Assembly (NCBI RefSeq): GCF_007747655.1
Contig: NZ_CP036274.1
Span: 3,534,001 to 3,598,000 of the forward strand
DNA length: 64,000 nt
DNA from: Anatilimnocola aggregata
GTDB taxonomy: Bacteria; Planctomycetota; Planctomycetia; Pirellulales; Pirellulaceae
Direction of reading: 5' to 3'
Shown here: in pieces, positions 27,760 through 35,922 of the stretch
How positions within the stretch are numbered: position 1 is the first letter of the stretch
Layout: the number at the start of each line of letters is the position of its first letter
Made by a program: the position numbers and the translations under genes
The notes under the pieces: generated by a model
The model's database searches: none
The model's input: the letters and a program-made list of their open reading frames with translations, nothing else
What the model was told of the DNA's origin: nothing

Positions 27760-30657
27760 TCAAGCCGTGTCCGCCTTCAACGACAACAATAGCTTCTCAA
27801 GGGCCACAAAATCCACCGGCTTGACAAGGTGTTGATTGAACCCGGCGGCTTGCGACCTCCGCTTGTCCTCGTCTTGCCCCCAGCCTGTCATGGCAACAAC
27901 GATGGTGTTTTTGCCCCACGGCTGTTCTCGAATGCGGCAGCAGGCTTCGTAGCCGTTGAGCTTCGGCATCCCAATGTCAAGTAAGATGACGTCGGGCCGG
28001 AATGCTTCTGCGACATCTACTGCTTGTAGGCCGTCGTGCGCAGTACTCACGTCGTTCCCCAGCAATTTGAGCAATCGCCCTAGCGATTCGGCCGAGTCTA
28101 AATTGTCATCGGCGACCAGAATGCGGCGGCTAGTCGATTTAACCGGCTCGTCGACTACTGGCGGCCTGATTTTCTCAACAGCTGATAATACGAGCGGCAG
28201 TCGTACAGTGAATTCGCTACCCCGCCCTTCACCTTCGCTGTGAACTTCGATGGTCCCGCCGTGCATTTCGACAAGCCCCTTAACCAGCGAAAGCCCGATT
28301 CCCAATCCGCCTGTCGTCCTCTCCAGCGCGCGGTCTACCTGGGTGAACATATCGAATACCTTGGTGAGCATACTGGGCGGGATTCCGATGCCATTGTCGG
28401 TGACCGCCACGACCGCCATGCCGTTCTCACAACGGACAGCCAACCGAATCTGCCCGCCCGGGTGCGTATACTTAGCCGCGTTATTCAGCAGGTTGGACAC
28501 TACCTGGGCCAGTCGGGTCAGGTCGCCATTCATCGAAATCGGTTCGTCCGGTAGTACGACGGCCAATTCGTGCCCGAACTGCTCAATTGTTGGTCTGCTC
28601 GTCTCCACGGCGGCGTCAATTACCGTTTTTAGTTCGACCCTTTCCCGGCGGAGTTGCAACTTGCCGCTTGTCACCCGGCTCATGTCGAGCAGGTCGTCTA
28701 CCAGCCGGACCAACTGCGTGACTTGCCGCTCCATCATGGCGCGGGTTTCTTCGATCGTTCCATCAGCGCCGGCGAATCGCAGGACTTGAAGGCAGTTGCG
28801 GATCGGCGCCAGCGGGTTGCGTAATTCGTGAGCCAGGGTCGCCAGGAACTCGTCCTTGCGTCGGTCGGCGTCCCGCAGTTGGCCAACCAACCGCTCCCGC
28901 TCCTCTTCGATAAGTTTGCGGGCGGTGATGTCCGCGACCGTACCGTCGAAGCTGACGAGCCGCCGCCCTGGCCCCTCGTGATCGTAACTCGCACGCCCTT
29001 TGGCGAAGACCCAGCGGACAGACGCGTCCGGGTGAAAAACGCGGTACTCCTCGGCATACGGGGTAGGGTCATCAATGCGGGTCGACGCTACCACCGCCTC
29101 GTGCAGTCGCTCCCGGTCGTCCGGGTGAATGGCGGCGAATGCCTGCTCGTAATCCATAGCCTCGGGGGCGCCCGTGAAGATAATGCGGAATCGCTCGTCG
29201 GTGGTTAGGGTGAAGGTCGCCGGGTCGACGTGCCAGGTGCCCAACTCTGCGGCATCGAGGGCCAACCGCCGCCGCTCTTCGCTCTGACGCAACGCCGCCT
29301 CGGCCTCGCGTCGCTCGGTCACGTCGCGCGTGGTCCCGGCTACCGCCTCAACCTCGCCGTCGGCTCCGATAATGGGCACAAAGATATAGTCGTAGTGCCG
29401 CCGCCCGTGCGTTCCGTTGAACGGCACCTCGCCGCGGATCGGCTGCCGCGTGGCCCGCACCTGGTCGATCTCGCGGTCGTGCATCTCCGCGTGCCACGGC
29501 TCGTAGCCGATCTCCAGGAACGTCTTGCCAATCGCGCCCTCCTGGCCGCGACCCCACATCTTGATCAACGCATCGTTGGCATAGAGAACCTTGTGGTCGA
29601 GGCTGAAGACATACACGAAGTCCGGTGTGCTCGAAAGCACCGTTTCGTACAAGCGCCGTTGCCGCTCCGACTCAGCGGCCAAGCGAACAATCTCTTGTTC
29701 GGCATGTTTGCGGTCGGAGATGTCGATGATCAGCGACATGCCTTCCGAAGTCGAGTCGTCGAACCGCGTGCCCGCGATGATCAGCGGCACGCGCGAACCG
29801 TCCTTGCGAAAGTATTCCTTCTCGTAGGGGGCAGCATGTCCGTCCGCTCGGATGGTGCGGATCCCCTCTTCATTGCGGAGGGTCCACTCGGTCGGGGTCA
29901 TGTCGCGGAAGTTTAGCCGACCTTCGGCCAAGTCTTCGCGGGTATACCCGGTCATCCGCAGAAACTCGGCATTGGCGTCCAGGATCAGACTGCTGTCCAA
30001 GTCCCAGCGGATCATGCCGACCACGTTCGACTCGAACACCCGGCGGAGCCGGGCCTCGCTCCGTTGCAACGCCTCCTGATTCACTTTCTGCTCGGTAATA
30101 TCGCGGATATACGTGGTCAGTCCGCCGTCCGCAGTTGGAAACCCCTTTAGGGAATACCACCGACCAAACGGTTCGTAAAAGTTCTCGAACTCGATCGTCA
30201 CGCGATCCGCCACTGCTCGCCGGAACTCGGCTTCAAACTTCGTGCCAACCAGCGCGGGGAAAACCTCCCAAACGTTTCGGCCGAGCATTTCGGACCGGGT
30301 CAGCCGGTTGATGCGTTCGGCCTCGGCGTTCACATAGACGATCCGCCAGTCGGCGTCATATCGCATGAAACCGTCGGTGACGCTTTCGAGGGTCGTTCTG
30401 GTCTGCTCCTGCGCCGCCTGCTGCTCGGCCTCGGCGCGGTGCCGTTCGCTGATATCACGGAATACCAGCACGCACCCAGTGATTGCTCCGGCCTGGTCTC
30501 GGATCAGGGCGGCACTGTCGTCAATGGGCCGTTCCGTGCCATCCTTCGCGATGAGAACGGTGTGGTTTGCCAGCCCGACGATGACCCCTTCCTTCAATGC
30601 CCGCAACCCCGGGTTCTCGACCTCCAATCGGGTGGATTCGTTGACGATGCGGAGCAC
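27760..30657 (-). CDS. Multi-PAS hybrid sensor histidine kinase, main (downstream) part of a frameshifted gene
   Basis: 965 residues from a GTG that is probably not a real start: the sequence begins inside a PAS domain whose first half is encoded in another frame (30521-31162). Order: end of PAS-a (to ~75), then four further PAS/PAC units (~85-200, 205-320, 330-450, 460-580), HisKA with His610 (LAHELRNPLAP), HATPase_c (~705-820, GLGIGLSLVKGLVEMHGG) and a receiver (~835-960, VILLDIGMPKLNGYEA). The phospho-Asp, HP-like Lys (LVKPVD) and all N/G boxes are intact, so if made the kinase should be active. A CheY-like gene follows. Confidence 0.88.
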   Translation of the reverse strand: MLRIVNESTRLEVENPGLRALKEGVIVGLANHTVLIAKDGTERPIDDSAALIRDQAGAITGCVLVFRDISERHRAEAEQQAAQEQTRTTLESVTDGFMRYDADWRIVYVNAEAERINRLTRSEMLGRNVWEVFPALVGTKFEAEFRRAVADRVTIEFENFYEPFGRWYSLKGFPTADGGLTTYIRDITEQKVNQEALQRSEARLRRVFESNVVGMIRWDLDSSLILDANAEFLRMTGYTREDLAEGRLNFRDMTPTEWTLRNEEGIRTIRADGHAAPYEKEYFRKDGSRVPLIIAGTRFDDSTSEGMSLIIDISDRKHAEQEIVRLAAESERQRRLYETVLSSTPDFVYVFSLDHKVLYANDALIKMWGRGQEGAIGKTFLEIGYEPWHAEMHDREIDQVRATRQPIRGEVPFNGTHGRRHYDYIFVPIIGADGEVEAVAGTTRDVTERREAEAALRQSEERRRLALDAAELGTWHVDPATFTLTTDERFRIIFTGAPEAMDYEQAFAAIHPDDRERLHEAVVASTRIDDPTPYAEEYRVFHPDASVRWVFAKGRASYDHEGPGRRLVSFDGTVADITARKLIEEERERLVGQLRDADRRKDEFLATLAHELRNPLAPIRNCLQVLRFAGADGTIEETRAMMERQVTQLVRLVDDLLDMSRVTSGKLQLRRERVELKTVIDAAVETSRPTIEQFGHELAVVLPDEPISMNGDLTRLAQVVSNLLNNAAKYTHPGGQIRLAVRCENGMAVVAVTDNGIGIPPSMLTKVFDMFTQVDRALERTTGGLGIGLSLVKGLVEMHGGTIEVHSEGEGRGSEFTVRLPLVLSAVEKIRPPVVDEPVKSTSRRILVADDNLDSAESLGRLLKLLGNDVSTAHDGLQAVDVAEAFRPDVILLDIGMPKLNGYEACCRIREQPWGKNTIVVAMTGWGQDEDKRRSQAAGFNQHLVKPVDFVALEKLLLSLKADTA

Positions 30658-31162
30658 CTGCCGCCTCGTCGTGCGTCCACCCGGTCAGAACCTCAGCGAC
30701 GGGATTCATCGTGGTGATGTGGCCGTCGGTATCCGTGGTTATCACCCCATCTCCGATACTGCCCAGCGTGACTTGCAAACGTTCGGTCTGCTGTCGAGCC
30801 CTCTCTTCCGCTTTTTGGGATTGCTGCTGCGCGCGGCGGAAGGCTTCACCGAAGCCGATGAGAATCGACGCCGTGGCCAGGTAAACGAGCAAACCGACGA
30901 CGTCGGCCGAGTCGCTCAGATCGAGTTGCCCGCGGGGTGCAATGAACAGATAGTGACAGAGCAGGTAGCCGAGAGCAGCAACGAGCAGCGCGGTCCGCCA
31001 CCCGCCGATCCAGACGGCAACGCCGATTGCCCCGAACAAGGTGGCGAGCGGGAGTGTATCCGCCATCACCGGGTCCAGCAGCCAACGAAGCAACACCGCC
31101 GCAGCTAGACTTGCGAGCGAAATACTATATGCGAGAAAAGAGGCCGGGGCGGAACGGTTCAT
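30521..31162 (-). CDS. N-terminal membrane part of the frameshifted PAS kinase (DUF4118 plus PAS start)
   Basis: ATG 31162 has AAGG six bases upstream. Residues ~8-110 form a four-helix KdpD-type DUF4118 membrane domain (AVWIGGWRTALLVAALGYLLCHYLF is a family hallmark). A coiled coil (FRRAQQQSQKAEERARQQ) and a PAS start (LGSIGDGVITTDTDGHITTM, LTGWTHDEAAG) follow. After DEAAG, near 30660, the sequence turns into nonsense, while the expected continuation (LRIVNESTRLE) appears in the next frame as the 27760-30657 product. About a dozen bases of the PAS (normally encoding RPLPEV or similar) seem deleted. The intact protein would be ~1,130 residues. Confidence 0.8.
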   Translation of the reverse strand: MNRSAPASFLAYSISLASLAAAVLLRWLLDPVMADTLPLATLFGAIGVAVWIGGWRTALLVAALGYLLCHYLFIAPRGQLDLSDSADVVGLLVYLATASILIGFGEAFRRAQQQSQKAEERARQQTERLQVTLGSIGDGVITTDTDGHITTMNPVAEVLTGWTHDEAAGAPHRQRIHPIGGREPGVAGIEGRGHRRAGKPHRSHREGWHGTAH

Positions 31163-31530
31163 CAGCGACCTTTGCGCAAGACCACAGGTCTATCTCGAAA
31201 GTCACAATTACGTAGGACCAGGATTCTGCCGGTGTAGACAAGTAACGTCAATCTGGTTTGAAATCAGGAACAAGAGGTCGGATCATCCAGCCCCTGGCAC
31301 CGCCATCGAATTCGACCTGCTCGCGGGACGCAATCGTCGTCAGGATTGAGCACCACGGCGTCGATGACAAGGACTAACAATTGTAGCCCACCAGAAGGCA
31401 GCTGGAGAGCATTTCATAGCGTGCTTCGGTCCGACACTTCGAAGTGAGGCCCGGCGCTCTCGGTTAGTATCTGCGTCTCGACCAGGCCCCGGACGCTAGT
31501 TCAGTCAAATTGGATGCGATCCACCCTGGT
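31163..31530. other. 368-bp intergenic region holding a dispersed repeat
   Basis: Lies between the ABC-F stop and the PAS-kinase start, both on the minus strand. It contains copy 2 of the dispersed repeat (31453-31500) and must contain the kinase promoter, but I cannot identify one. No coding frame is supported. Confidence 0.4.
31453..31500 (+). repeat. Dispersed ~50-bp repeat, copy 2
   Basis: Core GGTTAGTATCTGCGTCTCGA then CCAGGCCCCGGACG; it differs from copies 1 and 3 at a few positions and lacks the AGTA of CCAGTACCCC. It lies just beyond the stop codon of the ABC-F gene; copy 3 lies just before that gene's start. Confidence 0.65.
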
Positions 31531-33123
31531 CTAGGTGGTATTAAAGGGGCGCAAATCTACTCGGCGTGTAATTCCGATCGCATTCAGAAAAGTCTCGTCG
31601 TGGCTGGCGACAAGCAATGCTCCGTCGTAGTCGCGTAGGCCTGCTTCGACCGACTCGATTGAATCGATGTCCAGGTGATTCGTCGGCTCATCCAAGACCA
31701 ACAAAGGTGGTGGCATCGGCCCGCCGAGAACACAAGCCAAGCCGGCACGCAGTATCTGTCCGCCGCTGAGGGTCGAAACAATCTGGAGCGCCGATTCTGC
31801 CCGAAACATGAATCGCGCCAAAGCGGCGCGGCAGGCGTTTTCGTCGGCATGTAGGTTGATCCGGAGGAAATTGTCCCGGATCGAAGCCGAGCGATCGAGG
31901 AGTTCCACACGTTGATCTAGCAACGCGAAATTGACTGGGACCTCAACCGTGCCATTCCATGAAGCCAACTTGCCGGTGATGAGCGCGATTAGCGTCGACT
32001 TTCCACATCCGTTTGGTCCTGCAACTGCAATTCGCTCTGGACCTCGGATGCTCATGGAGAAGTCCTGAATTATCGCTCGACCTGGCTCGTAGCCAGCAGT
32101 TACCGCATTCAACCTGATCACCATTTTGTCGGCGGGGAGGCATGTCGGCGGAAGTTTGACGGATAGCGGCTGCAGAACTTCGACCCGCCCGCGCGCGATT
32201 GCCAGCGCATCACGGGATTCATCTCGAATGCGATCAGCGATTCGGTTATTTTCGCCGGTTGTCTTTTCGCTCCGATCCTTCATTCCCCCGAGCAGGATTC
32301 GCGGCGTCCCCCCCTTGGCTCCCTTCTTTCGGCCTGTGCTACTTCGGCGAGCTTGTCGTTCGGTCGTCGCCTGGGCGTATCGGGAAGCGTCAGAAACACG
32401 CCTTTCTGCATCCGCAAGGTCGCGCTTTGCTGCAGCCAGTTCCTGAGCCTTCTGTGCTCGGTACGCACTCCAGTTGCCGCCATATCGCGAGGCACCGATC
32501 GTGGTTAGTTCAACGATCGCATCCATCGTTTCGAGCAGTTCTCGATCATGACTGACCACAATTGCACCGGCCCGCCAGTTGCTAAGAAGTTCAAGTACGG
32601 CTGAGCGCCCATCGCGGTCAAGGTTATTGGTAGGTTCGTCGAGCAATAGAAAGTCAGGCTCAGAGAAGATAAGTGCGGCAAGACTCGCACGAGTGCGCTG
32701 GCCACCCGACATCGAAGTAAGATGAGCGTCGGGTTGTACGCGCAATCCAACGCGGTTGAGCGCAGTAGCCATACGCGTCTCAAGCGTCCAGTCAGCGTCC
32801 GCAAGTTCGTCATCCGTTGCTTCTCCTCGTTCAGCGCGACCCAGTACGGCCAATGCTGAAGTCGCACCGAATAGGTCGGCAACTGTTTGATCGGCGTTCA
32901 CCTGCACGGTCTGGCGCAAACAGCCAAAACTACCGCTGACGGTTATCTTTCCAGTCTGTGGCTTTAAATTGCCGGCAATCAGCTGGAGAAGCGTGGTCTT
33001 ACCGATACCGTTCCGGCCGACCAGTCCAGCCTTAGCTGGCCCGAAGGAGAGGTTCAGATGCGAGAAAAGCGGACCGCTCGAAGTGGAGTAGGCGAGATCA
33101 ACGAGTGTGATTGAGGCTGGCAT
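31531..33123 (-). CDS. ABC-F family ATP-binding protein
   Basis: ATG 33123 is fixed by AAGGA seven bases upstream; 530 residues. Two ABC cassettes without membrane segments: Walker A GRNGIGKTT (~38-46) and GPNGCGKST (~345), signatures SGGQRTRA and LSGGQILRA, Walker B FLLLDEPTN and LLVLDEPTN. The inter-cassette linker (~200-315) is basic and helical with an unusual RRSSTGRKKGAKGG stretch. ABC-F proteins act on the ribosome, as translation factors (EttA/Uup) or antibiotic-protection factors (Vga/MsrA). The exact branch cannot be told by eye; the long Arg/Lys-rich linker could make it a ribosome-protection type. It stands alone, flanked by dispersed repeats 2 and 3. Confidence 0.92.
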   Translation of the reverse strand: MPASITLVDLAYSTSSGPLFSHLNLSFGPAKAGLVGRNGIGKTTLLQLIAGNLKPQTGKITVSGSFGCLRQTVQVNADQTVADLFGATSALAVLGRAERGEATDDELADADWTLETRMATALNRVGLRVQPDAHLTSMSGGQRTRASLAALIFSEPDFLLLDEPTNNLDRDGRSAVLELLSNWRAGAIVVSHDRELLETMDAIVELTTIGASRYGGNWSAYRAQKAQELAAAKRDLADAERRVSDASRYAQATTERQARRSSTGRKKGAKGGTPRILLGGMKDRSEKTTGENNRIADRIRDESRDALAIARGRVEVLQPLSVKLPPTCLPADKMVIRLNAVTAGYEPGRAIIQDFSMSIRGPERIAVAGPNGCGKSTLIALITGKLASWNGTVEVPVNFALLDQRVELLDRSASIRDNFLRINLHADENACRAALARFMFRAESALQIVSTLSGGQILRAGLACVLGGPMPPPLLVLDEPTNHLDIDSIESVEAGLRDYDGALLVASHDETFLNAIGITRRVDLRPFNTT

Positions 33124-33254
33124 ACGAGGTTCCTTCCTGGCAAGGCGACGGTTCGAAGAACGTAGCGGTGTCCAAGTCGGTTTTCCATTGTTGCCAGCAG
33201 CCTCCAAGCGTGAAGAAATCGAACTACAGGAGGACGCGCAGCGGGAGCGAAGGT

Positions 33255-33575
33255 TCGCGCTCTCTGGTTAGTATCTGCGTCCCGACCAGTACCCCGAACG
33301 GAACGAGGCTGTTAAACACTTTTCCGGCGAAAACAGAGAGCGGAGAGAGTTCTGGCGAGGGTGGCGGGCAAATCGCCGAGGCGGCCGAAATAGAGAGTGC
33401 CGCCGCAATCGAGCAGAGAGCGCAGCCGTCGTCGTAAACTCTTACAGATCAACGCCTAAACGCCAAACGCCGGCAGAACTCTCTGGCCGGCTTGGTGCGT
33501 TAACCCGTGGGTATCCCGAATTTCGGGATTTTGGAGAAGCTCCCTGGTCGGGACTCTCCTACTAACCGCGCTCTC
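33255..33575. repeat. Nested inverted-repeat (MITE-like) element containing dispersed repeat copy 3
   Basis: Left outer arm (33262-33291): CTGGTTAGTA...TCCCGACCAG. Right outer arm (33543-33571): CTGGTCGGGA...TACTAACC, its reverse complement with a diverged middle. Inside lies a second pair, AGAGAGTTCT (33344-33353) and AGAACTCTCT (33475-33484), and a third, weaker pair, GTTAAACAC and GTGCGTTAAC. A separate perfect palindrome, ATCCCGAA-T-TTCGGGAT (33513-33529), sits near the right arm. The order of arms is mirror-symmetric, so the ~320 bp could fold into one long cruciform or RNA hairpin. The 638-bp gap 33124-33761 holds nothing else that I recognise. Confidence 0.55.
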
Positions 33576-33761
33576 TGTTTTTCGTCTCAGATTGGGACGC
33601 GGTTTTGTGTTAAGCAGTTATGAGGAGAGTTCGGCGCGATACCCCAGTCGTGAATTCTGAACTCGGGTTAACAGCCGAGAGAATGATTTGCGCTATCGTT
33701 GTGAAGATGGGCTTTTAACCAAACCATCGTGAGAATTGCAGCGACGCGAAGCTGTTGAGTT

Positions 33762-34043
33762 TCAGCAAATCGAGATGTACTCTGAAATCGAACGACGCAA
33801 AGCAGTGGCCAACAGAGCACGCTTCGAGCGAAGCCAGGTTTTCGCGGCAATGAAGCAGCCGCAAGCTTGACAGCGCGGTCCGGTGAGTTGGTCGCAGGTT
33901 TGGCAGGTTGCGAGGCGGGCGCTGCGGACGGCCGAAGAGGTCAGGCGACCACCACTAGCCGCGAATTGGAGGGCTGCGTTAGTGGCAGATGCCGCCAGCT
34001 GGTTGACACCGGGCTTCGTGGATTGTTGTTCCCCCTGAGACAT
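33762..34043 (-). CDS. Small Cys-cluster protein, possibly frameshifted
   Basis: ATG 34043 has GGAAG about eight bases upstream. 93 residues with a putative zinc site RLATCQTCDQLTGPRCQACG (two CxxC pairs) followed by CFIAAKTWL. Proteins with this core, often phage-borne or near RHS/phage loci, usually end in a third Cys segment such as WLR.E.CPLG.W. Here that segment (EACSVGHCF) is found in the next frame right after KTWLRS, so the present C-terminus probably arose by a frameshift near 33825. Function unknown. Upstream lies the IS4 element. Confidence 0.5.
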   Translation of the reverse strand: MSQGEQQSTKPGVNQLAASATNAALQFAASGGRLTSSAVRSARLATCQTCDQLTGPRCQACGCFIAAKTWLRSKRALLATALRRSISEYISIC

Positions 34044-34100
34044 TGCCAATCTTCCTATCGACTTCGCTTTGTTGAAGAACGATCAATCGTAATGTTCTGA

Positions 34101-34133
34101 GTGTCCGTTCCGCGAACCTTTCAATTACCCACA
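34101..34133 (+). repeat. IS4 element, terminal inverted repeat (left)
   Basis: 33 bp, begins GTGTCCGTTCCGCGAACC; matches the reverse complement of 35644-35676 except for one base. The alternative-frame stop of the transposase (34121-34123) lies inside it. Confidence 0.85.
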
Positions 34134-35549
34134 CTTTGCGCCAAGCTGAAGCCAAGGTGAATGTCGGTCAGACGCGCCATGCCGCGCCAGATCACCATGT
34201 TGCCCGGCGGCGAGTCGCGTGTGCGGCCGAGGTAGCCGCCGAGCTTTGCTAGTCGCACGAGATGGGCCCACCGTTTTTTTGCGCGCATCGGTTTTCATGG
34301 GAACGAGGCGAGCGAGGAATTTCATCTCCGTGTCGGTAAATACCAGGCGAGCTGGTAGCTCAGGTGACAGTCGATTCACCATGGTCAGCCATAAGACTCG
34401 CCATGCCAGAATGCACAGGAGTGCGATCAGATTGGCCAGTCGCTCCGCCGTGCGCAGCTTCGATTCCTCTGCCCTGCAGCCGGATTTGAGGATCTTGTGA
34501 AAGGTTTCGATTTTCCACCGCATCGCATACCAATCCAATTTCTCGACGGCTGCAGCCTTGCTGGCGACAGGAAGGTTGGTGATGAGTTTCCATTGGATTG
34601 GCTCGCGATGCTTGGGCTTGCCGCGTTCCGTGGCATGGATCACGATTAGCGTCATCCCGGCGTAGCGTTTCTCCTTGCCGATAGGCGGACAGACCGGGAG
34701 CCGGAGGTACTTCAGTTCCAGCACGGCGGTCGACGTCTGCCCCTTGGCATCCAGCACTTCTACCCGATGTACAGCTTTGATGGGCTGCCGCCGCATCGTC
34801 TTGGCCGCCGTCTGTTCACCATCACCTGAGCGACGATCAACACACGTGCGAAACACAAACTGCGTGCCCAGCGATTCGCATTCGCCGAAGAGTTCATAAA
34901 TGTCGCTTTCTCGGTCGCCAATATGAATGCAGCGTTTGGTGTCGCCCAACAGTTCTGTCGACTGTCGTACGTTCTCGAGCCAGCGAACACTCTCCTTCTT
35001 TTCAATCGGAATGCGCGTGGTGTTCACCGAATGCTTGCTGCTGACGTCCGGGCCTCGGCCCATGAGGGCGTTGAGACCTTTGAATTTCTTACGTGTCCAA
35101 AGCTTGATTGCCGCCAGCCCCAGCGGCAGACCTTCAGGTGTCACCACCAGACTCGAATGCATGAGCAGGCCACACACGGTATGCATTCGCTGTCGCCCCT
35201 TGCTGTCCTTCTGTCCGCGGGCGACCTTGTGAGTCTTTCCGATGGCCTGCGTATCGCTCCGCGTATAGGAGAACTCGGTGGTATCGTGCAGCACCAAGAT
35301 CGGGCCTTCGGCCGAAGCTAAGCGCTCGCGCGTGGCCTGAAAATGCCCGCCCAGAATCTCTGTCTCGCTCACCCGTTCGTTGTCAATGAACCGATACGCT
35401 CCCTTCGTAGCGGCCCAATCTTGGCAGGCGGTCGGCAACGAATCGCCGATTTTATCACCGAGACTTTTGAGCAATTTATCCATCCGCGATTTAAGCCGCA
35501 CATCGGGAAAGTGGCAGCCGTCCAGTTCACGATCCACCCAGACATCCAT
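34125..35549 (-). CDS. IS4-family transposase with C-terminal frameshift
   Basis: ATG 35549 (MDVWVDRELDGCHF, the N-terminus of Tn5-like IS4 transposases); ~474 residues as read. The DDE triad fits: Asp in LVLHDTTEFSYT, Asp in IHIGDRESDIYELF, and Glu in YAMRWKIETFHKILKSGC (the Y-R-E-K signature). After MKTDARKK the frame is lost: the true ending (RWAHLVRLAKLGGYLGRTRD, then RGMARLTDIHLGFSLA) lies in the +1 frame and stops at 34121. The shift falls in a run of seven A (minus strand; plus-strand Ts near 34276-34282) where six would keep the frame. It may be inactive, or rescued by slippage on the A-run. Confidence 0.85.
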   Translation of the reverse strand: MDVWVDRELDGCHFPDVRLKSRMDKLLKSLGDKIGDSLPTACQDWAATKGAYRFIDNERVSETEILGGHFQATRERLASAEGPILVLHDTTEFSYTRSDTQAIGKTHKVARGQKDSKGRQRMHTVCGLLMHSSLVVTPEGLPLGLAAIKLWTRKKFKGLNALMGRGPDVSSKHSVNTTRIPIEKKESVRWLENVRQSTELLGDTKRCIHIGDRESDIYELFGECESLGTQFVFRTCVDRRSGDGEQTAAKTMRRQPIKAVHRVEVLDAKGQTSTAVLELKYLRLPVCPPIGKEKRYAGMTLIVIHATERGKPKHREPIQWKLITNLPVASKAAAVEKLDWYAMRWKIETFHKILKSGCRAEESKLRTAERLANLIALLCILAWRVLWLTMVNRLSPELPARLVFTDTEMKFLARLVPMKTDARKKTVGPSRATSKARRLPRPHTRLAAGQHGDLARHGASDRHSPWLQLGAKCG

Positions 35550-35643
35550 GTCGGGAGCTCCGCTTAGCAAACAATCCGACCGTTACGTGACTCGCCCGCG
35601 GCTCACTCTAATCTTGATTCTCCGCAGCAAAAACAGGAATATT

Positions 35644-35676
35644 TGTGGGTAATTGAAAGCTTCGCGGAACGGACAC
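35644..35676 (-). repeat. IS4 element, terminal inverted repeat (right)
   Basis: 33 bp, reverse complement of 34101-34133 with one mismatch (AAAGCTTCG here against AAAGGTTCG). Confidence 0.85.
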
Positions 35677-35860
35677 GAACATCATGGTCAGTGAGGTGAG
35701 GCGGCTACCACTGCCTTTCGTGCGACGATGCCGCAGGCGGATGGTGGCGAACGTCGACTCGATCGGGTTGGTGGTCCACAGGTGTCGCCAATGTTCTGCA
35801 GAGAAGTCGTAGAACGTGAGCAGCGCGTCGCGATCTTTCGTCAAAGGGCTGGAAATAGGG
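35677..35860 (-). pseudogene. IS256-family transposase fragment
   Basis: The frame encodes LTKDRDALLTFYDF, EHWRHLWTTNPIESTFATIR and HRRTKGSGSR before MMF, the conserved late part of IS256/mutator-type transposases. It is cut at 35676 by the IS4 end and does not resume on the far side. The beginning (beyond ~35860) is also lost. It is a dead relic. Confidence 0.75.
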
Positions 35861-35922
35861 GACACATCATGGGAACTCCTTGTGAGTGGCACCAGACGAA
35901 TCAAATCTTGCAAATGTTGCAA

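Larger units (their letters stand above)
34101..35676 (-). mobile_element. IS4-family insertion sequence
   Basis: 1,576 bp bounded by 33-bp terminal inverted repeats (34101-34133 and 35644-35676) that differ at a single position; they start GTGTCCGTTCCGCGAAC. One transposase gene fills it on the minus strand. No direct target duplication is visible. Instead the flanks carry ATGTTC (34092-34097) on the left and GAACAT (35677-35682) on the right, which are inverted to each other. The right flank is a fragment of an IS256 transposase. Confidence 0.85.

Noticed and set aside
33111-33437. Plus-strand frame across the nested inverted-repeat element
   Set aside because: It begins inside the ABC-F start region on the other strand, is Ser/Glu-rich from the GAGAGC-type repeats, and has no homology sense.
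27610-33575. Dispersed repeats as integron attC sites
   Set aside because: The repeat has GTTAGTA but no matching RYYYAAC partner at the right spacing, genes are not oriented as cassettes, and no integron integrase is present.
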